A stretch of DNA of 25,620 nucleotides from Didymodactylos carnosus (lineage: Eukaryota > Rotifera > Eurotatoria > Philodinida > Philodinidae), in contig CAJNOQ010002219.1 of NCBI GenBank assembly GCA_905250885.1, forward strand, positions 1-25,620, given 5' to 3'. Within the stretch, counting starts at the first letter, position 1, and each line of letters opens with the position of its first letter. Below the pieces are notes generated by a model that worked only from the letters and a program-made list of their open reading frames with translations, was not told the DNA's origin and ran no database searches. The position numbers and the translations under genes were made by a program. Shown here one piece after another: positions 1-12,600 of the stretch.

Positions 1-3000
1 GTATTGCAATTTTTAAGAAGTACTTGTAAAAGTTCATGCCAAGTATGCAATATTGAAAATAATTGTCAGTTTTTCAAAGTTCTTATAGAGTACTTAGATC
101 AGGTGCGCTCATTAGCATTTTCTTTCTTCTTTGATTATCTAATTCTATCAACGTATATATAGAACACTCCTTTAGAAAAGGTAATTTTTAGCGTTTAACC
201 ACATCGTAAAGTGGTGTCCTCTGTATACTTTAACCATTGCGATTAAGTTTTTTAAAACTGTATATATTTAACAAGCACATCTAATAGCTAGTTCTCGGCT
301 AGGTAATTCTATCAACATTTAGCCTTCACTGCTCCTCCCTTTTGATTGGTTTTGTCCACAAAATGTGCAGTGGCCATTAACAGGCAGCTCACTGGTATAC
401 AGACAACAAAAACTTGACTTAAGCTGCGTAAGGTTACACTCATGAATACATCAGTCTGTTATCCAACACTTTTCTTTTACAAGTATGAAGTAAGCTCGCG
501 CTTCCCTTCGGTCGATCCTCGCAAAAAAATTGTTAATCTTCGCTCAACACAATAACAGAATACTTCAGGCATGAAGCATCTACAAGTTACTTTCAATCAG
601 ATACAAATATCTCGAAGTTTTACTAGACCAGCAGTGCAAAAATTTCTGCTCTCAGGTGTTCTACTGATTCTTGTCTGAAGACACACCACAACTTCCACTC
701 ACCGACACACCAAACAAGTCCAAAAGTTTTCTGGAAACCCTCAGTCTCCGGGAACTACTGCTTAGTGTTTAACTATCTGCTTAGATGTAGTTCTTTCGTG
801 ATTATTCGATTCTAGAAGTTTTCACTTATCTGAGACAATTTTTTCGCTTTCGGGTCTTTTGTAGGACCCTTGATTTTAAAGTCAAGGGAATTATATTCTC
901 TAGATCTTTCTCTTACGGTGCAACAGAAGCAAATTGTATGGCATGGTGTGCCGGCAGAACTGAATATACAAGCTCTGTTTGTTGCCGCCAGGAGGAAAGA
1001 AATACACTTTATCTTTAATAAAAAACGCTACACTTTACTTTTTAAAGAGTTTTACAGATCAAAAAGACAGCACTACATTTTTTTCTCTCATGTTTTCGTT
1101 TAACGTTAACCAACCATTTCATCATCTTATACTGCATTTTAACATTTGTAGAACCGACGAGTAATAACTTTTGAAACTATTTCCATTCGTTGTTTCGATA
1201 TTATGATATTTTATTTTCGATTGTTGTAGGATGACAGCGATAAAAAGAAATGTATTGAAACATTTTCTTCTCAAGGCTAGTGAATCGGTTATCTTTCTTC
1301 TTTAAGTTGTAGAAACGTTTTTGTGATCTTTGAAATCCACTTGTTTGTTCCTAGATAATACAAGAACGAAAAACGTTTCCGAAACCCGATTAAACACATA
1401 GGTAGTTTCAGAATACAAGATACACCATTAACAGCAACAGTATCATAACAATTTCAACTGAGAAATATAGAACATCTAAAAAATCGTTTTAAATCCTTTC
1501 TTCCATTAAGCAAGCAAGATCAGAACTATTAAAAAGAGTATAATTTAATTTGCCATACAAAAATGAAAGAACGACAGCAACAACTGCAAATAATCGCAGT
1601 CATCATGCATGGTATTTGTTGTCATACAAAATACGAATGAGCATGATGAAAAATTCAGGATAATTGAGTATCATCTAAATGTGTCGATGGTTGCGACAGA
1701 CCGTCAGATGATCCAAAGCAAGCGCAAGCAATGTTATCGTAAAAGTGAATATTATGCCTAGCTTGACGAAAAATAAGTTTGTGCAAAATAGTTATATTAC
1801 GCATGTCGTGTTGCATTAGCTGTATCAATAATTTCAATGCTGTAGTTTTGTACTGACTGTGTTTATGTGAACAAAGACGATGATGAGATGATGAAAAAAA
1901 TGGATCAACGACAACAATGAAAAAGTTCAAGGTATTTTTAGCGAACAATAAAAATTATAGTAGATGTGGTATTATGTATAATAGTGCATTCTTTTTTACT
2001 GCTTTTTTGATTTAGGATTGTGGCTGATAAGAATTTATATTATCAGTACTACTGCTTCACTTGTTTCCTTAACGTATCTATAATTTTTTATGACATTTTT
2101 TCTTTCTTTTGTATGAATCGATTCTATTAATAAAAGTGATGTCACGAAATTTTTCTTTTTTACGTTTTCTACGATAAATTTTCGACTTGTATACGCTTTT
2201 GTACACTTTGCATTCAATAGCAAAGTGTATAAACACATTCTGTTTTAGATTCTATTAAAAATACTCGTCAAATCACACTATACAAAGACTAACAAAATCC
2301 TAGATCCAATTTATTATAGGTATCGATAATTTAATTCCTCTGTTGTTTTTCAATATCTGTGTCGTATGTATTCATCACGTGTATTCATCATTCAAGTGTG
2401 TTGAACCTATGACTATGGATTTAATTAAGGGATCAGTGGAAAACAGATTTTGTGTGAAACAAGTTATAATGTCTTATTCTGATCGTAAGAATCCAGGACT
2501 TGTAATCCTGTCTGTTATTGATTGTCAAGTTATTTAATGACGATATATTTATCTATGCAATCTACACATATCTACTAATTGAATTTATGGAAATTTATCT
2601 CATCGCTATAAAAGATGTATACCACGCGCTTAATCCTCTCCTAAAATGGTCAAAGAAAGAGAGTACTGATTAACAAAAATTCAGACAATGAGTTCTAACC
2701 TTGACAGGATTATTGAAAAAAGATGCGAGAGCTATGCTATTTATAAAACAAAAAAGCGATTCGATTCATTAGTGGTGTGTACTGTCTGAGATAGACCTTT
2801 TCTTTATTAAAAATACACACAGAGACTGTTTGTTTACTTTTATCAAAAACAAAATTCGTTCTTGGGGTTTATTTACTTTCGCTCTATCCGCAGATGTTTC
2901 ATCCCGAAAAAAGACAATTTTCACACTATTATCATTTTGACGTGTCAACATTTTATTAATTCAGTCACTTGACGTTAATCTTATGTTATATGTGTGTGTA

Positions 3001-3796
3001 TGTACATAAATTTATTAGTGAAATAATAAATATTTCGAGATTTTTGTTGTATATGTGAAAGAAAAAACAAAAAACCTGTTGATGGTTTTTAACTATAGCT
3101 GTTATATATGCATACTCATCCAAGGTTGAATTTTTTAATTACTGAACATGTGAGTCGGAGCATTTGACGGACGAAATAAGTATATTGCAGGAGGTCTGCT
3201 AAAGAAAGTGAACAGTGTTTGTATTCTCAGTCTCAATGTCTTATTAAACCCGTGTAACAATCATTGTAGTAAGTTTGTATTCATGCGTGTTTATATGTAA
3301 TTTTTATATCAGAATTTTCAGTTTTTTATCGATTTCAGCAACTGAGGTTTCTCATTTACTTGTACACGTAATTGACCTGCATAACATTTCTCATTTCTAG
3401 TACGCTTAAGAATGCATAAAAGTTTGTTAGTTGATAAGGGTTATTATCTCAGTTTGTGAACGAAAAATTTTCTATCCCATGATTCTATTTTTCTTTCTCT
3501 CTCGTAGCGCGATTTTTGGTTATTTTTAACTATCAATGTGAGAGGATATTGACCTGGTTGCAACTTTTATAATCTAACAAATAGTTTATGATGTTTGTCA
3601 ATCGGTATATCAACTCTTTAATGCGAATTTTATCAAAACAAATAGTTATTTTTCTCTTTTCTTATTTCTGTACTGTGTTTCAATCCACATTTTATAGTTA
3701 TCACAGTAAAAGTAATGGGTTTTTTCGATTGTAGTAAGTTCTTATTTATTAGAGTTCATACTTAATTTTTATATCAACATTTTTTTCGCCATACAG
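1..3796. other. Gene-poor AT-rich region upstream of the aminotransferase
   Basis: I see no conserved protein and no RNA gene in this stretch. Open frames here are short (under 100 codons), lack family motifs and do not join to each other through good splice sites. The first coding exon of the aminotransferase must lie here or further upstream, because the first exon I can read opens directly from a splice acceptor. One weak candidate is an ATG near 3284 followed by a GTAATT donor, which could join in phase to an acceptor at 3803, but five codons are too few to support it. Confidence 0.5.
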
Positions 3797-6004
3797 TTTC
3801 TAGCGATCCACCAATTGAAATTTTTCGTTTAACTGAATTATTTAATAACGATAAAAATCCGTCTAAAGTTAATTTGGGTGCGGGTGTATATCAAGATGAA
3901 AATGGTAAAATGTCTACGTTATCTGTTGTTCGTGCCGTTGAACAATCAATGGCTCAAGATTTAACATTGGATAAAAGTTATTTAAAACCGATTGGTCAGG
4001 ATTCATTTTGTCAAGCATGTTTAGAATTGGTATTAGGTAAACAATCATCATCGATTATAGAAAATCGTGCATGTTCAATTCAAGGATTATCAGGCACAGG
4101 TTGTTTGACAATTGGTCTTAAATTTTTGTATCGTAATGGATACAAAATTGGCTACATATCATCGCCTACATGGAGCAACCATGGTTCTATTCTACAATCG
4201 ATTGGGTTTGATGTTAAACAATATCGTTATTGGAATAAAGATAAGTTAAATTTAGATATTGATGGTTTATTACAAGATTTACAAGATGCACCGGAAAACA
4301 GTGTCATTATACTGCATGCTTGTTCTCATAATCCTACTGGTTGTGATCCAACACATGAACAATGGCAACAAATATCAGACGTGATTAAACAACGAAAATT
4401 ATTTCCATTTTTTGATTTTGCTTATCATGGTTTTTCCAGCGGTGATTTAGATCAAGATGCATGGTCAATACGTTATTTTGCGGATCATCAAAAACACGAG
4501 TTATTAGTAGCACAATCGTTTGCAAAAAATTTTAGTCTATATAATGAACGTATTGGTCATTTAATGGGTATTTTTTCTTCAACAGATATCATACCAAAGT
4601 TTCGCTCACAGTTAACAACAATTATTCGACAAATTTATTCAAATCCGCCCGTACATGGAGCACGTATTGTAGCAACTATTTTAAATAATCCAACATTATG
4701 TTTACAGTGGAAAGATAATGTGAGAGCAATGTACGAAAGAATACAATCGATGAGACAATTATTATATACAAAATTAAAACAGTTAGGTAAATATTGTAAT
4801 TCAATGGCATAAACAATGAGTTTGATATTGTTCATTTTTATCTTAGGCACACCAGGTAATTGGGATCACATCATAACGCAGGTTTGTGATAGTTTTTTAA
4901 TACAGTTTTGTGTATGCTGCAAAGATTACGATCTGAGTAGGATTTGCGATTGAGGAGGGGCAAAAACTTCCTCATCCTAAGTTTTGGCACTGTCCACTGG
5001 ATTTTTGTTCTGCTAAAAACCTGTCATCACCTTTTTATGAATACAACAAATGGCGCGATTATCTTACAAATAGTTGATCTAGCAGATTGTAAGAGATTGC
5101 GAGCTATCAAAAGCAGCTAATGTAGGACGCTCATAACCCATGATCTGCCTGTCAAAATAACTAAGAGACAGTCTTTTAAATTCTGATAGTCTGTCAAATA
5201 TTAGCATACACACTTCTTTAACACTAGAACGCTCGGAAATTTTCATGACCTAGAACATCCATTTTGACCGTTACTGTTTTTTTTAAAATTTTAAATTAAA
5301 AGTTATGACATAATTTATTTTTAAATAAATTGTATGCAGTTTGTTTTATTAAGGATAAAAATTACAAAACAGTCAAAATGACCGCTACGGGAGTTCTAGT
5401 GTTAAAACAAGACCGTGTTGCAGAAAAATATTCCCACACTAAATGAAAACAATTGAAACCTCTGGCTCTGAGCTATAAAGAAGTGCAAGTTTGAACTACG
5501 TCCGGTATTTAAAAGAGAATAAATAATGAAAAAATAATTCATGGAAAGTATCTATCTTTATTAAGTTTATTCTACTATTTTTTGTTAGCTTCCACGTTTG
5601 AAAATCTATTCAAGATGACATGTCTTTCTTTTATCATAGAGAGAAACGATAACAAAGTCTTTGTCGTTTAATGTAAAGACACATGTGGACATGATAAAAA
5701 AGAACTAATAACTATCTATAGATTCTATCGCCTGTACATAGGCAGTTGGAAAAACGCTATCTTGCTTTTTATTATTTGCTGCCTAATTGTTAGTAACTTT
5801 CGTCTTTTATTGATTTAGCATGGAATGTTTGCGTTTACTGGTTTAAATTCTCGACAATGTCAAATACTTGTACAACAACATCATATCTATTTAATGAATG
5901 ATGGAAGAATAAATATATGCGGAATTACACAAAATAATGTTGATCAAGTATCAAAAAGTTTTTACGACGTTGTAACAACAATGGTAGATGATCTTAAATT
6001 ATAA
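3797..6004 (+). CDS. GOT1: Aspartate aminotransferase, cytosolic (GOT1) type, 5' end missing
   Basis: This pyridoxal-phosphate enzyme interconverts aspartate plus 2-oxoglutarate with oxaloacetate plus glutamate, linking amino-acid metabolism to the malate-aspartate shuttle. Three exons read in frame: 3797 (or 3804)-4786, 4847-4881 and 5819-6004, ending in TAA. Visible family motifs are VNLGAGVYQDENGK near the start, the SGTG phosphate loop, SSPTWSNH, HACSHNPTG, FFDFAYHGF (Asp and Tyr that contact PLP), SFAKNFSLYNERIG with the Schiff-base lysine at 4525-4527, IYSNPPVHGAR, and GRINICG with the substrate-carboxylate arginine. All key catalytic residues are present, so it looks functional. About 400 residues are visible; cytosolic family members have about 412, so only the first ten or so residues, in an upstream exon, are missing. 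Motifs such as YRYW, LFPFFD and TPGNWDHI favour the cytosolic over the mitochondrial paralogue, but without the N-terminus targeting cannot be settled. Confidence 0.93.
4882..5818 (+). other. Long intron 2 of the aminotransferase gene
   Basis: The intron runs from a GTTTGT donor to a TTTAG acceptor. At 937 nt it is far longer than most other introns in the window. A 180-bp TTAA-flanked insertion (5222-5401) explains part of the excess; the rest shows no coding signal. The exons on either side join in phase 0 and rebuild the conserved ITQHGMFAFTGL segment, so the intron assignment is firm. Confidence 0.85.
5222..5401. mobile_element. piggyBac-like MITE with TTAA target duplications
   Basis: The element is 180 bp and is bounded by TTAA at 5218-5221 and 5402-5405, the target-site duplication typical of piggyBac transposons. 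Its ends are inverted repeats beginning CACTAGAAC (5222-5230, and 5393-5401 on the other strand). This resembles the CCCTAGAA-type termini of that superfamily. Subterminal inverted copies of a CATTTTGAC motif lie just inside each end. It has no coding capacity, so it would be a non-autonomous miniature element moved by a transposase elsewhere. The superfamily assignment rests on the TTAA and end motif only. Confidence 0.72.
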
Positions 6005-9000
6005 AACAAAAAAAAATACAAATACAGTTATTTTTGAACATATACTTTTGTAGTATTTATAAAAATTGCGCGAATATTCAGGTTAAAAAATAATATTTAT
6101 TGGGAAAGCTATAATATATATTCTTGTTTGTTATTAAAAAAATGCACATGCATTTCATTCTCTAAACAGAATATTTTAGTTTGTATGAACACGATTTGGT
6201 TAAGATAAAAAACCTTTGACTGGTGAATGTAAATATCGTTCTTCTAATTGTATAAAACAAAACTCCTTTAGTATATACATTCTTCTAAGGAAATTGGCTT
6301 AAAATAGCAGCTACTACATTTATAAAACGATCGTTTGCTAGAGGATGACATTCTTTATTGGAAGAAATTTGACTAATATTTTTTTCCTGACTGTTTACTG
6401 TAATTACTGTACTTTCCTTATGATAATATACTTGAATGAGATCAAAACCAACTTCTTTCTCTCTGTTTTTTTAACCATCTTTAATTCATATCTTTTTCCA
6501 TTGTATTACATATATTTCTCACCCTTTTCTATTTTTTACTTACATACTGAAGAGTTACACGTTTATTACTTCATTATATTTTTCTTAAGCTAAAGTAGAG
6601 TCAGGAGTGTCTGTGTGTGTGTGTGTGTGTGCGTGTGAGAGAGAGAGAGACAGACAGAAGAAAAAAATTTTCACTTGAACGATATAGAACTCTCTCGTGC
6701 TAAGAGTAATTAAATCTATTCAATTGAGACTAGTAACAAGGTTTTTTTGTTCTAAATATATGTAATGTAAAAAATAGTTAAAAAATGACTGTAATCATTA
6801 ATAACTATTTAGTAAATGAACAGCTGTGATACATGCGTTACACTCTAGTAATAAGAAAAAATCGTATCCACCTCTTTTTCTTTTACTAGATGAAAGAGAC
6901 ATTCAAGTTATCACGATAGGGATATATTGTATAGTCTGATCAAATAAAAGAGGCTTAAATAACAGATTTATGTTTTTGAATGATGTTAAGATTTTTAGTC
7001 TTATGTGTAAATGTGTCAAAAATCCGTTTCGCATGTTTTATCATTATAAGAAGTTAACCTGTTCCAACATTCTTTCGGAAAAAAAAAATTGGTCATTTAT
7101 TATTATTTTTTCCTCTGGCGATTAATATGTAATTTTTAGATAAATAAATCATTTATGTAGTACTTATTCCGTCTACTACGACAGATCGTTTTTTGTGTGT
7201 ATAATATTCATCTATATTTTTATAACTAAAAATATTGTTCACGAGAATATACTTTTTTTCTTTTTGACATCCTTTCTCAATATTCAATATGGGACGACTT
7301 CATTTCTTTTTCATGTTCAATACTGAAACTATCTATAGTTTATTTGCATTGTGTGTGTGTGTGTGTATGTGTATATGTCTGCGTTACGTGATGATGACCG
7401 AATTATATAAATATATTCTATCTGTCATAAATAAATTATTATGTCCAAGTAGAAATAGGATGATATACGTTGCGTTGAGAGTTGTTCTTGATGACCACCG
7501 CCACCACTAGCATCAACATTTCGCAAAATGAATTATTAGCATTGGGATAAATGTCCTTAGAATTGATACAAAAATGATATTTATTTCTTCTTTCTTCTTT
7601 TATTTCTTCTCATCCCGAGGATCAGATCAAAACATTATTTTTGTTGACTATTAAAAAACAAAAAAAAAAAAAAAAGAGAAAGAAGAAAAATGTTATAGCA
7701 AAAAAAATGATATAGATGAGTATATTCATCCTATCGCCCTGTAAAAGGCAATAATAAATAATATGAGAAGGAAAAAAAGAAAAGAAGAAGAATCATATTG
7801 TGTAAATGATCAGGGTCGATGGTGGTTGGTATGTTTGTGTGTCAAAAAATATTGTATGTGAAAAACTGACTTTAATTCTATGAGTTTTTGGACCTTGAAT
7901 ACTTGAATATGAAAAAGTTAGATGTTATCATCTATATACAACTATAGACATATTATTATCAATATGTAAGATTTTCATTTTTATTTCTTTTATACAATGA
8001 TAAATTTAATTGCCTTCAAAAGCAATTATTACGATTTTTTATTATTGAAATAAGTGCACACCTCCCTTTAACATAAAGAAGAGGGATGGACTACATGAGT
8101 TTTTGATGAAAGTTCTATATACTAAAAGTTTTTTTTAGTCAATAATTGTTCTCTTATAATGTTTTTACCATTTTTGATGTTTGATTGAGTGTCATATAAC
8201 TGAAACGAAAAGTGTACTATTATTTTTTGTTTTTTTCTTTGTATATTACAAATTATTTGCAAATTGTCAAATTCGAATAAAAAAAAAAAATCTTTTTTTT
8301 TTCTCTGTCTGTCTAAAAAATAATCATTCCATTCAAAAAATTGAAGTTTATCATGTATAAAATATTTTATTTAAAGATATAAACTCTGCTATTTTTACAT
8401 ATAAAAAGTTTTTTACTAATTCTTAAATATATAAGTATGTGAACTGTTTAAATATTTTATCGTTAGTAAACTTGAAATGTTTAATTCTAAAAATGGATCA
8501 TCTATAATATTTGCCTGAGTTATTGATTTCGTTTGATATGTATAGAGAGGAAAATGGAAAATATATATCAAAAATCTGAAGAAAAAAAAACGAGTAGAAC
8601 AGATCTAAAGTTTAATGAGAAAATATCGATGAGAGTTTTATTGAGAGAATTTTATTTAATTAAACAAAACATAGAAAGAGATGATAAGAAGCGTTATAAA
8701 AATCAGATATAAAACATTTTTCAAGTATCTATTTTAGATTGAACTTGAAATTTTGAAAAAGATAATTAGTTCATTTAGTGTTAAATATACTGTGTTGTGT
8801 GCGCATTCTCAGGTACATATTTATATTCAAAATTTTTTTGATATAAAATTTCAATACTAAGAACAGTCAAAAAACCACTTATAGAGAGACAAATTTGTCG
8901 TTGAGACTGATTATCTGCTAAAAACTTAGATAGATTACTTCAAGAGTTTACCAGTATGAATCAGATAAGTGAGATATACTCCCTAGACACAATAGTTTTT

Positions 9001-9601
9001 CTTTTTTTCGTTTCTGTCTTTGTTGTGCCATCGATTGTTTTACTGTCCTAGTTTTATTCAAAAAACAAAAACCTGTTTTTCGCTTTCAAAAACTTTCATA
9101 AAATACAAAGAAAATAGTTTTTTGTCTCTACTTAAATAAAAGTAGAATTTGTCTGTTTCTTATGATGTTGCGTTTTTATATTCATCTTATTCTTGTGATG
9201 TGTCCTGTATCCGTATTTTTGTTTTAAATAGATGAAAGAAAGTATTAATGTGAAAAAAAAAGCCCACTTATATTATTATTATAGCAGAATACAATAAATA
9301 TGATAGAGTTGAGACAATGTGTGTATGTTTTCTTCTACATTTTATATCTCTCTATGTATATATATGCTCAGCACAAAGAAAGCAATTAAGAAAAACGCAT
9401 CATTTCTTTCTAACTGTACACATTGATATTAGCCAATTATATGTAATCAATCACTACTAAAAATTGATGAAGAAAAACACATATATTATTCTTTAACCCT
9501 AATTTGCTTGGATGTAACATTACGTTTGTTTTTTCAGATTTTATTTTCTCTTTTCGAGGACATTCTTCTTCTTTTTTTTTTCTCTCTGAATCTTCGAAAA
9601 T
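6005..9601. other. AT-rich intergenic region, 3' of GOT1 and 5' of the COBL-like gene
   Basis: This is about 3.6 kb with no supported gene. It holds GT and GA microsatellites near 6610-6655 and 7349-7376, several poly-A and poly-T runs (for example 7660-7675, 8280-8301), and scattered short open frames without domains. Near 9530-9540 a TTTTTTCAG acceptor-like site precedes a pyrimidine-rich stretch that runs into the COBL start codon. A 5' untranslated exon may therefore begin there, with its promoter further upstream. No promoter element could be assigned with confidence. Confidence 0.5.
6611..6655. repeat. GT/GA compound microsatellite
   Basis: A run of TG dinucleotides with one CG interruption passes directly into GA dinucleotides and then a short ACAG stretch. 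It is a simple-sequence repeat and is expected to vary in length between individuals. A second, shorter TG run lies at 7349-7376. Confidence 0.9.
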
Positions 9602-12600
9602 ATGCCGTTATTAGAAACAAGTCCTCACCATCATCCTTCTTATACCGATAATTATCATCACTATTCTCATCAGGATGTGGTGAACATACCTGATCTGACA
9701 GGTAAATCGGAGATCGAATGTTTTTGAAAATTTTTTATTTTTATTGTTTTTTCTTTTCATAGGTAAAATGCAGTTAACACTCATTCTTCCAAATGGTATA
9801 CCTTCAACATTGAACGTCGATGCAAGGTAAGAAATTATCTAGATATAATTTTCAATTGAAAATAAATAATATTGTTGTTTTTGTTTTATTTTTAGTACAC
9901 CAATGATGGATCTTCTCATTCAAGCTGCATCTAATCATAAATTAAATCCAAGTAGTTATTCACTTGTGGTGCTAGATTCAAATAATCATGTTATTCAGTT
10001 TAAACCGTCTCAAACAGTTGCACAAATAGGTAAAAAAAAGCAAATGAGTATGATGACTAAAAGTATTGATTAGAATAGCGTAGCACATTATAGAGAATAA
10101 TTCAATATATGTTTGACATGATAGCGATAAATGAATTATGTATCTATATTAAAAGTACTAAATTTTAATTTAATGATATTATTTTAGTAAGAACCTGTCA
10201 ACTTCCACAGATGAACGGTAAAAAAAAGCAAATTACTCTTCGCTTCAGTTGATTGCTTTGTTGTCTGTAAATTATTTTTGGACTGCTTGCTTTGTTTGAA
10301 TTTTGAAACACGCCATATTTTTTTTTATATCGTCATTGTGTCCTTTTATTTCAGGTAGTTCAACAATAAGTTTGTTGCCAAAAGAGCGAGAAGTACCAAA
10401 AGACAGTACATCAGCGTCAAAGAAAAATCAACCGTTTGAGGTTTGTTAATTATAAACATTTCAACGACAATTTAACGTAATCATGATGTCAATGCTTTAG
10501 ATTACAGTTCGTTTACAAGTTAATTTACCTGATCAACAAAAGATTTTACTACGTGTCGATCCAACTCTTCCATTGTATGAGATAAAAGAACAAATATGTA
10601 AACAAAAACAGTATACGGATACTTCAAAATATACGCTAAGATTACCAACAAAATTACATGACCCATTACTATTAGGTTTATCATTGGCTGAATATAAAAC
10701 AAATGAATTAATGCTTGTGCATGTTAAACAAGGTAACAGTTAATTGGATGGTTATCTCAAGAATGATGTTTAAAAAATTTTATATTGTTATAGATGAAAA
10801 AGCAGAAAATGGTGGTGGAAATCAGCTGCAATCATTCGATAGACTTTATAGAGTAAGATCGGAGAGTCAACCGCCTAATAAAATACAGACTACAAGCCCA
10901 GATGATGGAACACAAACAACAACAAAAGAAGTATGTTAATCAATTTCTTATCAACTCCACGTTATTCAATTTAATTTATTGGGAAGTCGTTAGCGAGAGT
11001 CAACAAAAATAGATGTAGCAAAATATTTTTTTGCAGTGGCCAATAGACTTTCTCATAGATTTACTCCATAAATTTCGTATTTTTATCAATGTCACTGAGT
11101 TTTACTCAGATCTCTTTTGAAATATTATCGTAAACTTGCATAAAAAACAAACTTCATTATTTGTTTCAGCGTCTTGCTAGTGGTGATGTTAGTCGCGCTT
11201 TATCAACTCCAACAAATATCGTTCAAAAATCTTCAACATCTGCTGTACCAATACGTACTTCACATCCTGTAACATCGCACACAACATTACACGCCTATTG
11301 GAATGATCCAAATTTCGATGCTCAATCACAATCTTCTACAACATCCTCGAAAAAACGACGTGCACCAAAGGCTCCCGGATCGAATATTCCGTCACCACAA
11401 CTTCAACAACAATTATACGATAAAAATCAACAAATAATTTATGTACAATCTTCACCAACACCATATGTTGGTGTGCCTGTTTCTCAGTCCCAATATGTTT
11501 ACCCACAACATTACGTTCAAGGACAAGCTTCCCCCCAACAATACCATATATCAGCTCATCGTAGCCAAGAATCGATTGACGATAATAATAATTTAACAGA
11601 TACTAGTGAACAAAATGGTGATGGAACTCGAAGAAAAAGAAAAGCGCCAACGGTCATACAATCGCAAGAACGAAAAGAGGGTACTTTTGAGCTGAATTGG
11701 TGTCCATTACTTATAGCTGAACTCCTTTGGTTTTCGTCCCTCTCTAGTCTTTAGAATGCAATCGGATGTATCGAAGTGTATCCACTTACATTAAATTTCA
11801 CTTTTAGATGTTACACAACATTCGTCTTCAATCAATCAACACCATTTAACACCATCGCCAGAAAATGGAATAACATCAACTGTTCGGACAAGTAAATGCA
11901 TTTTATACAACATAATTCTAATTGCTTTGCACGCTGTCAGCTTTATTTTTTGGTGGTTTATCTTTGTTTCGTATTGTAGGCTTGTCACCTCCCACTTCTT
12001 CTCCCGTTAATAATACGGAACCATTGATGAAAGAGAATTTAAGCGAGGAATTGCGAACTACTACTGAAGTCGGTCAACATGCATTTGATGAAGATGAAAA
12101 GTTAAATAAACCAAAAGGTGTGTGCTTTCACTCTAAAAATGCTTTTTATTTTGTCTTACAGCATGCTTGTATTTATTTTTTTTAAAAACGCTTAGCAAAA
12201 ACTGTTGTGTTAAGGGCATTTTTTTATTTAGTTCCGGAGGAGCAAACACAAAAGATTGAGTTAACGATTGTTGATGGTGCAAAATTGTTGAATTTTTTAA
12301 GTCAGCAACAATCAGGAACTCCTTTGATAGCTGCTGAAACTCGTCGTATAATGACAGATGCCTCTACACAAGATGATCGTGAACAGTTATATAGTAAAAT
12401 TCAGAAAACACAACAACAAGACGAAACAGCTTATCCAACAGTTAAAGTATACGATTCGTTAACATCACCACATAAAGAGGAAGAACAAGAAGTAAGATGT
12501 TCATCCAGCGAGTCCAAATAGTTTCTATAGAGGATTCAAATATTGTAGAAATTGACAATCGTACAACAAGTAACTCTTTTTGTTATTTTAGAAAAATATG

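Noticed and set aside
870..1164. Two overlapping short frames in the left region
   Set aside because: No domain, no splice partners and base composition like the surrounding spacer.
1655..1948. 97-codon minus-strand frame
   Set aside because: No recognisable motif; a chance opening in low-complexity AT-rich sequence.
4635..4850. Minus-strand frame opposite GOT1 exon 1
   Set aside because: Antisense of well-conserved aminotransferase coding sequence.
6345..6593. 82-codon hydrophobic plus-strand frame
   Set aside because: Phe/Tyr/Ile-rich translation is expected from T-rich DNA; no family pattern or splice context.
11681..11754. Continuation of COBL-like exon 8 to a TAG at about 11754
   Set aside because: A GTACTT donor at 11681 and a TTTTAG acceptor before 11808 join in frame to more coding sequence; the extension is intron read-through.
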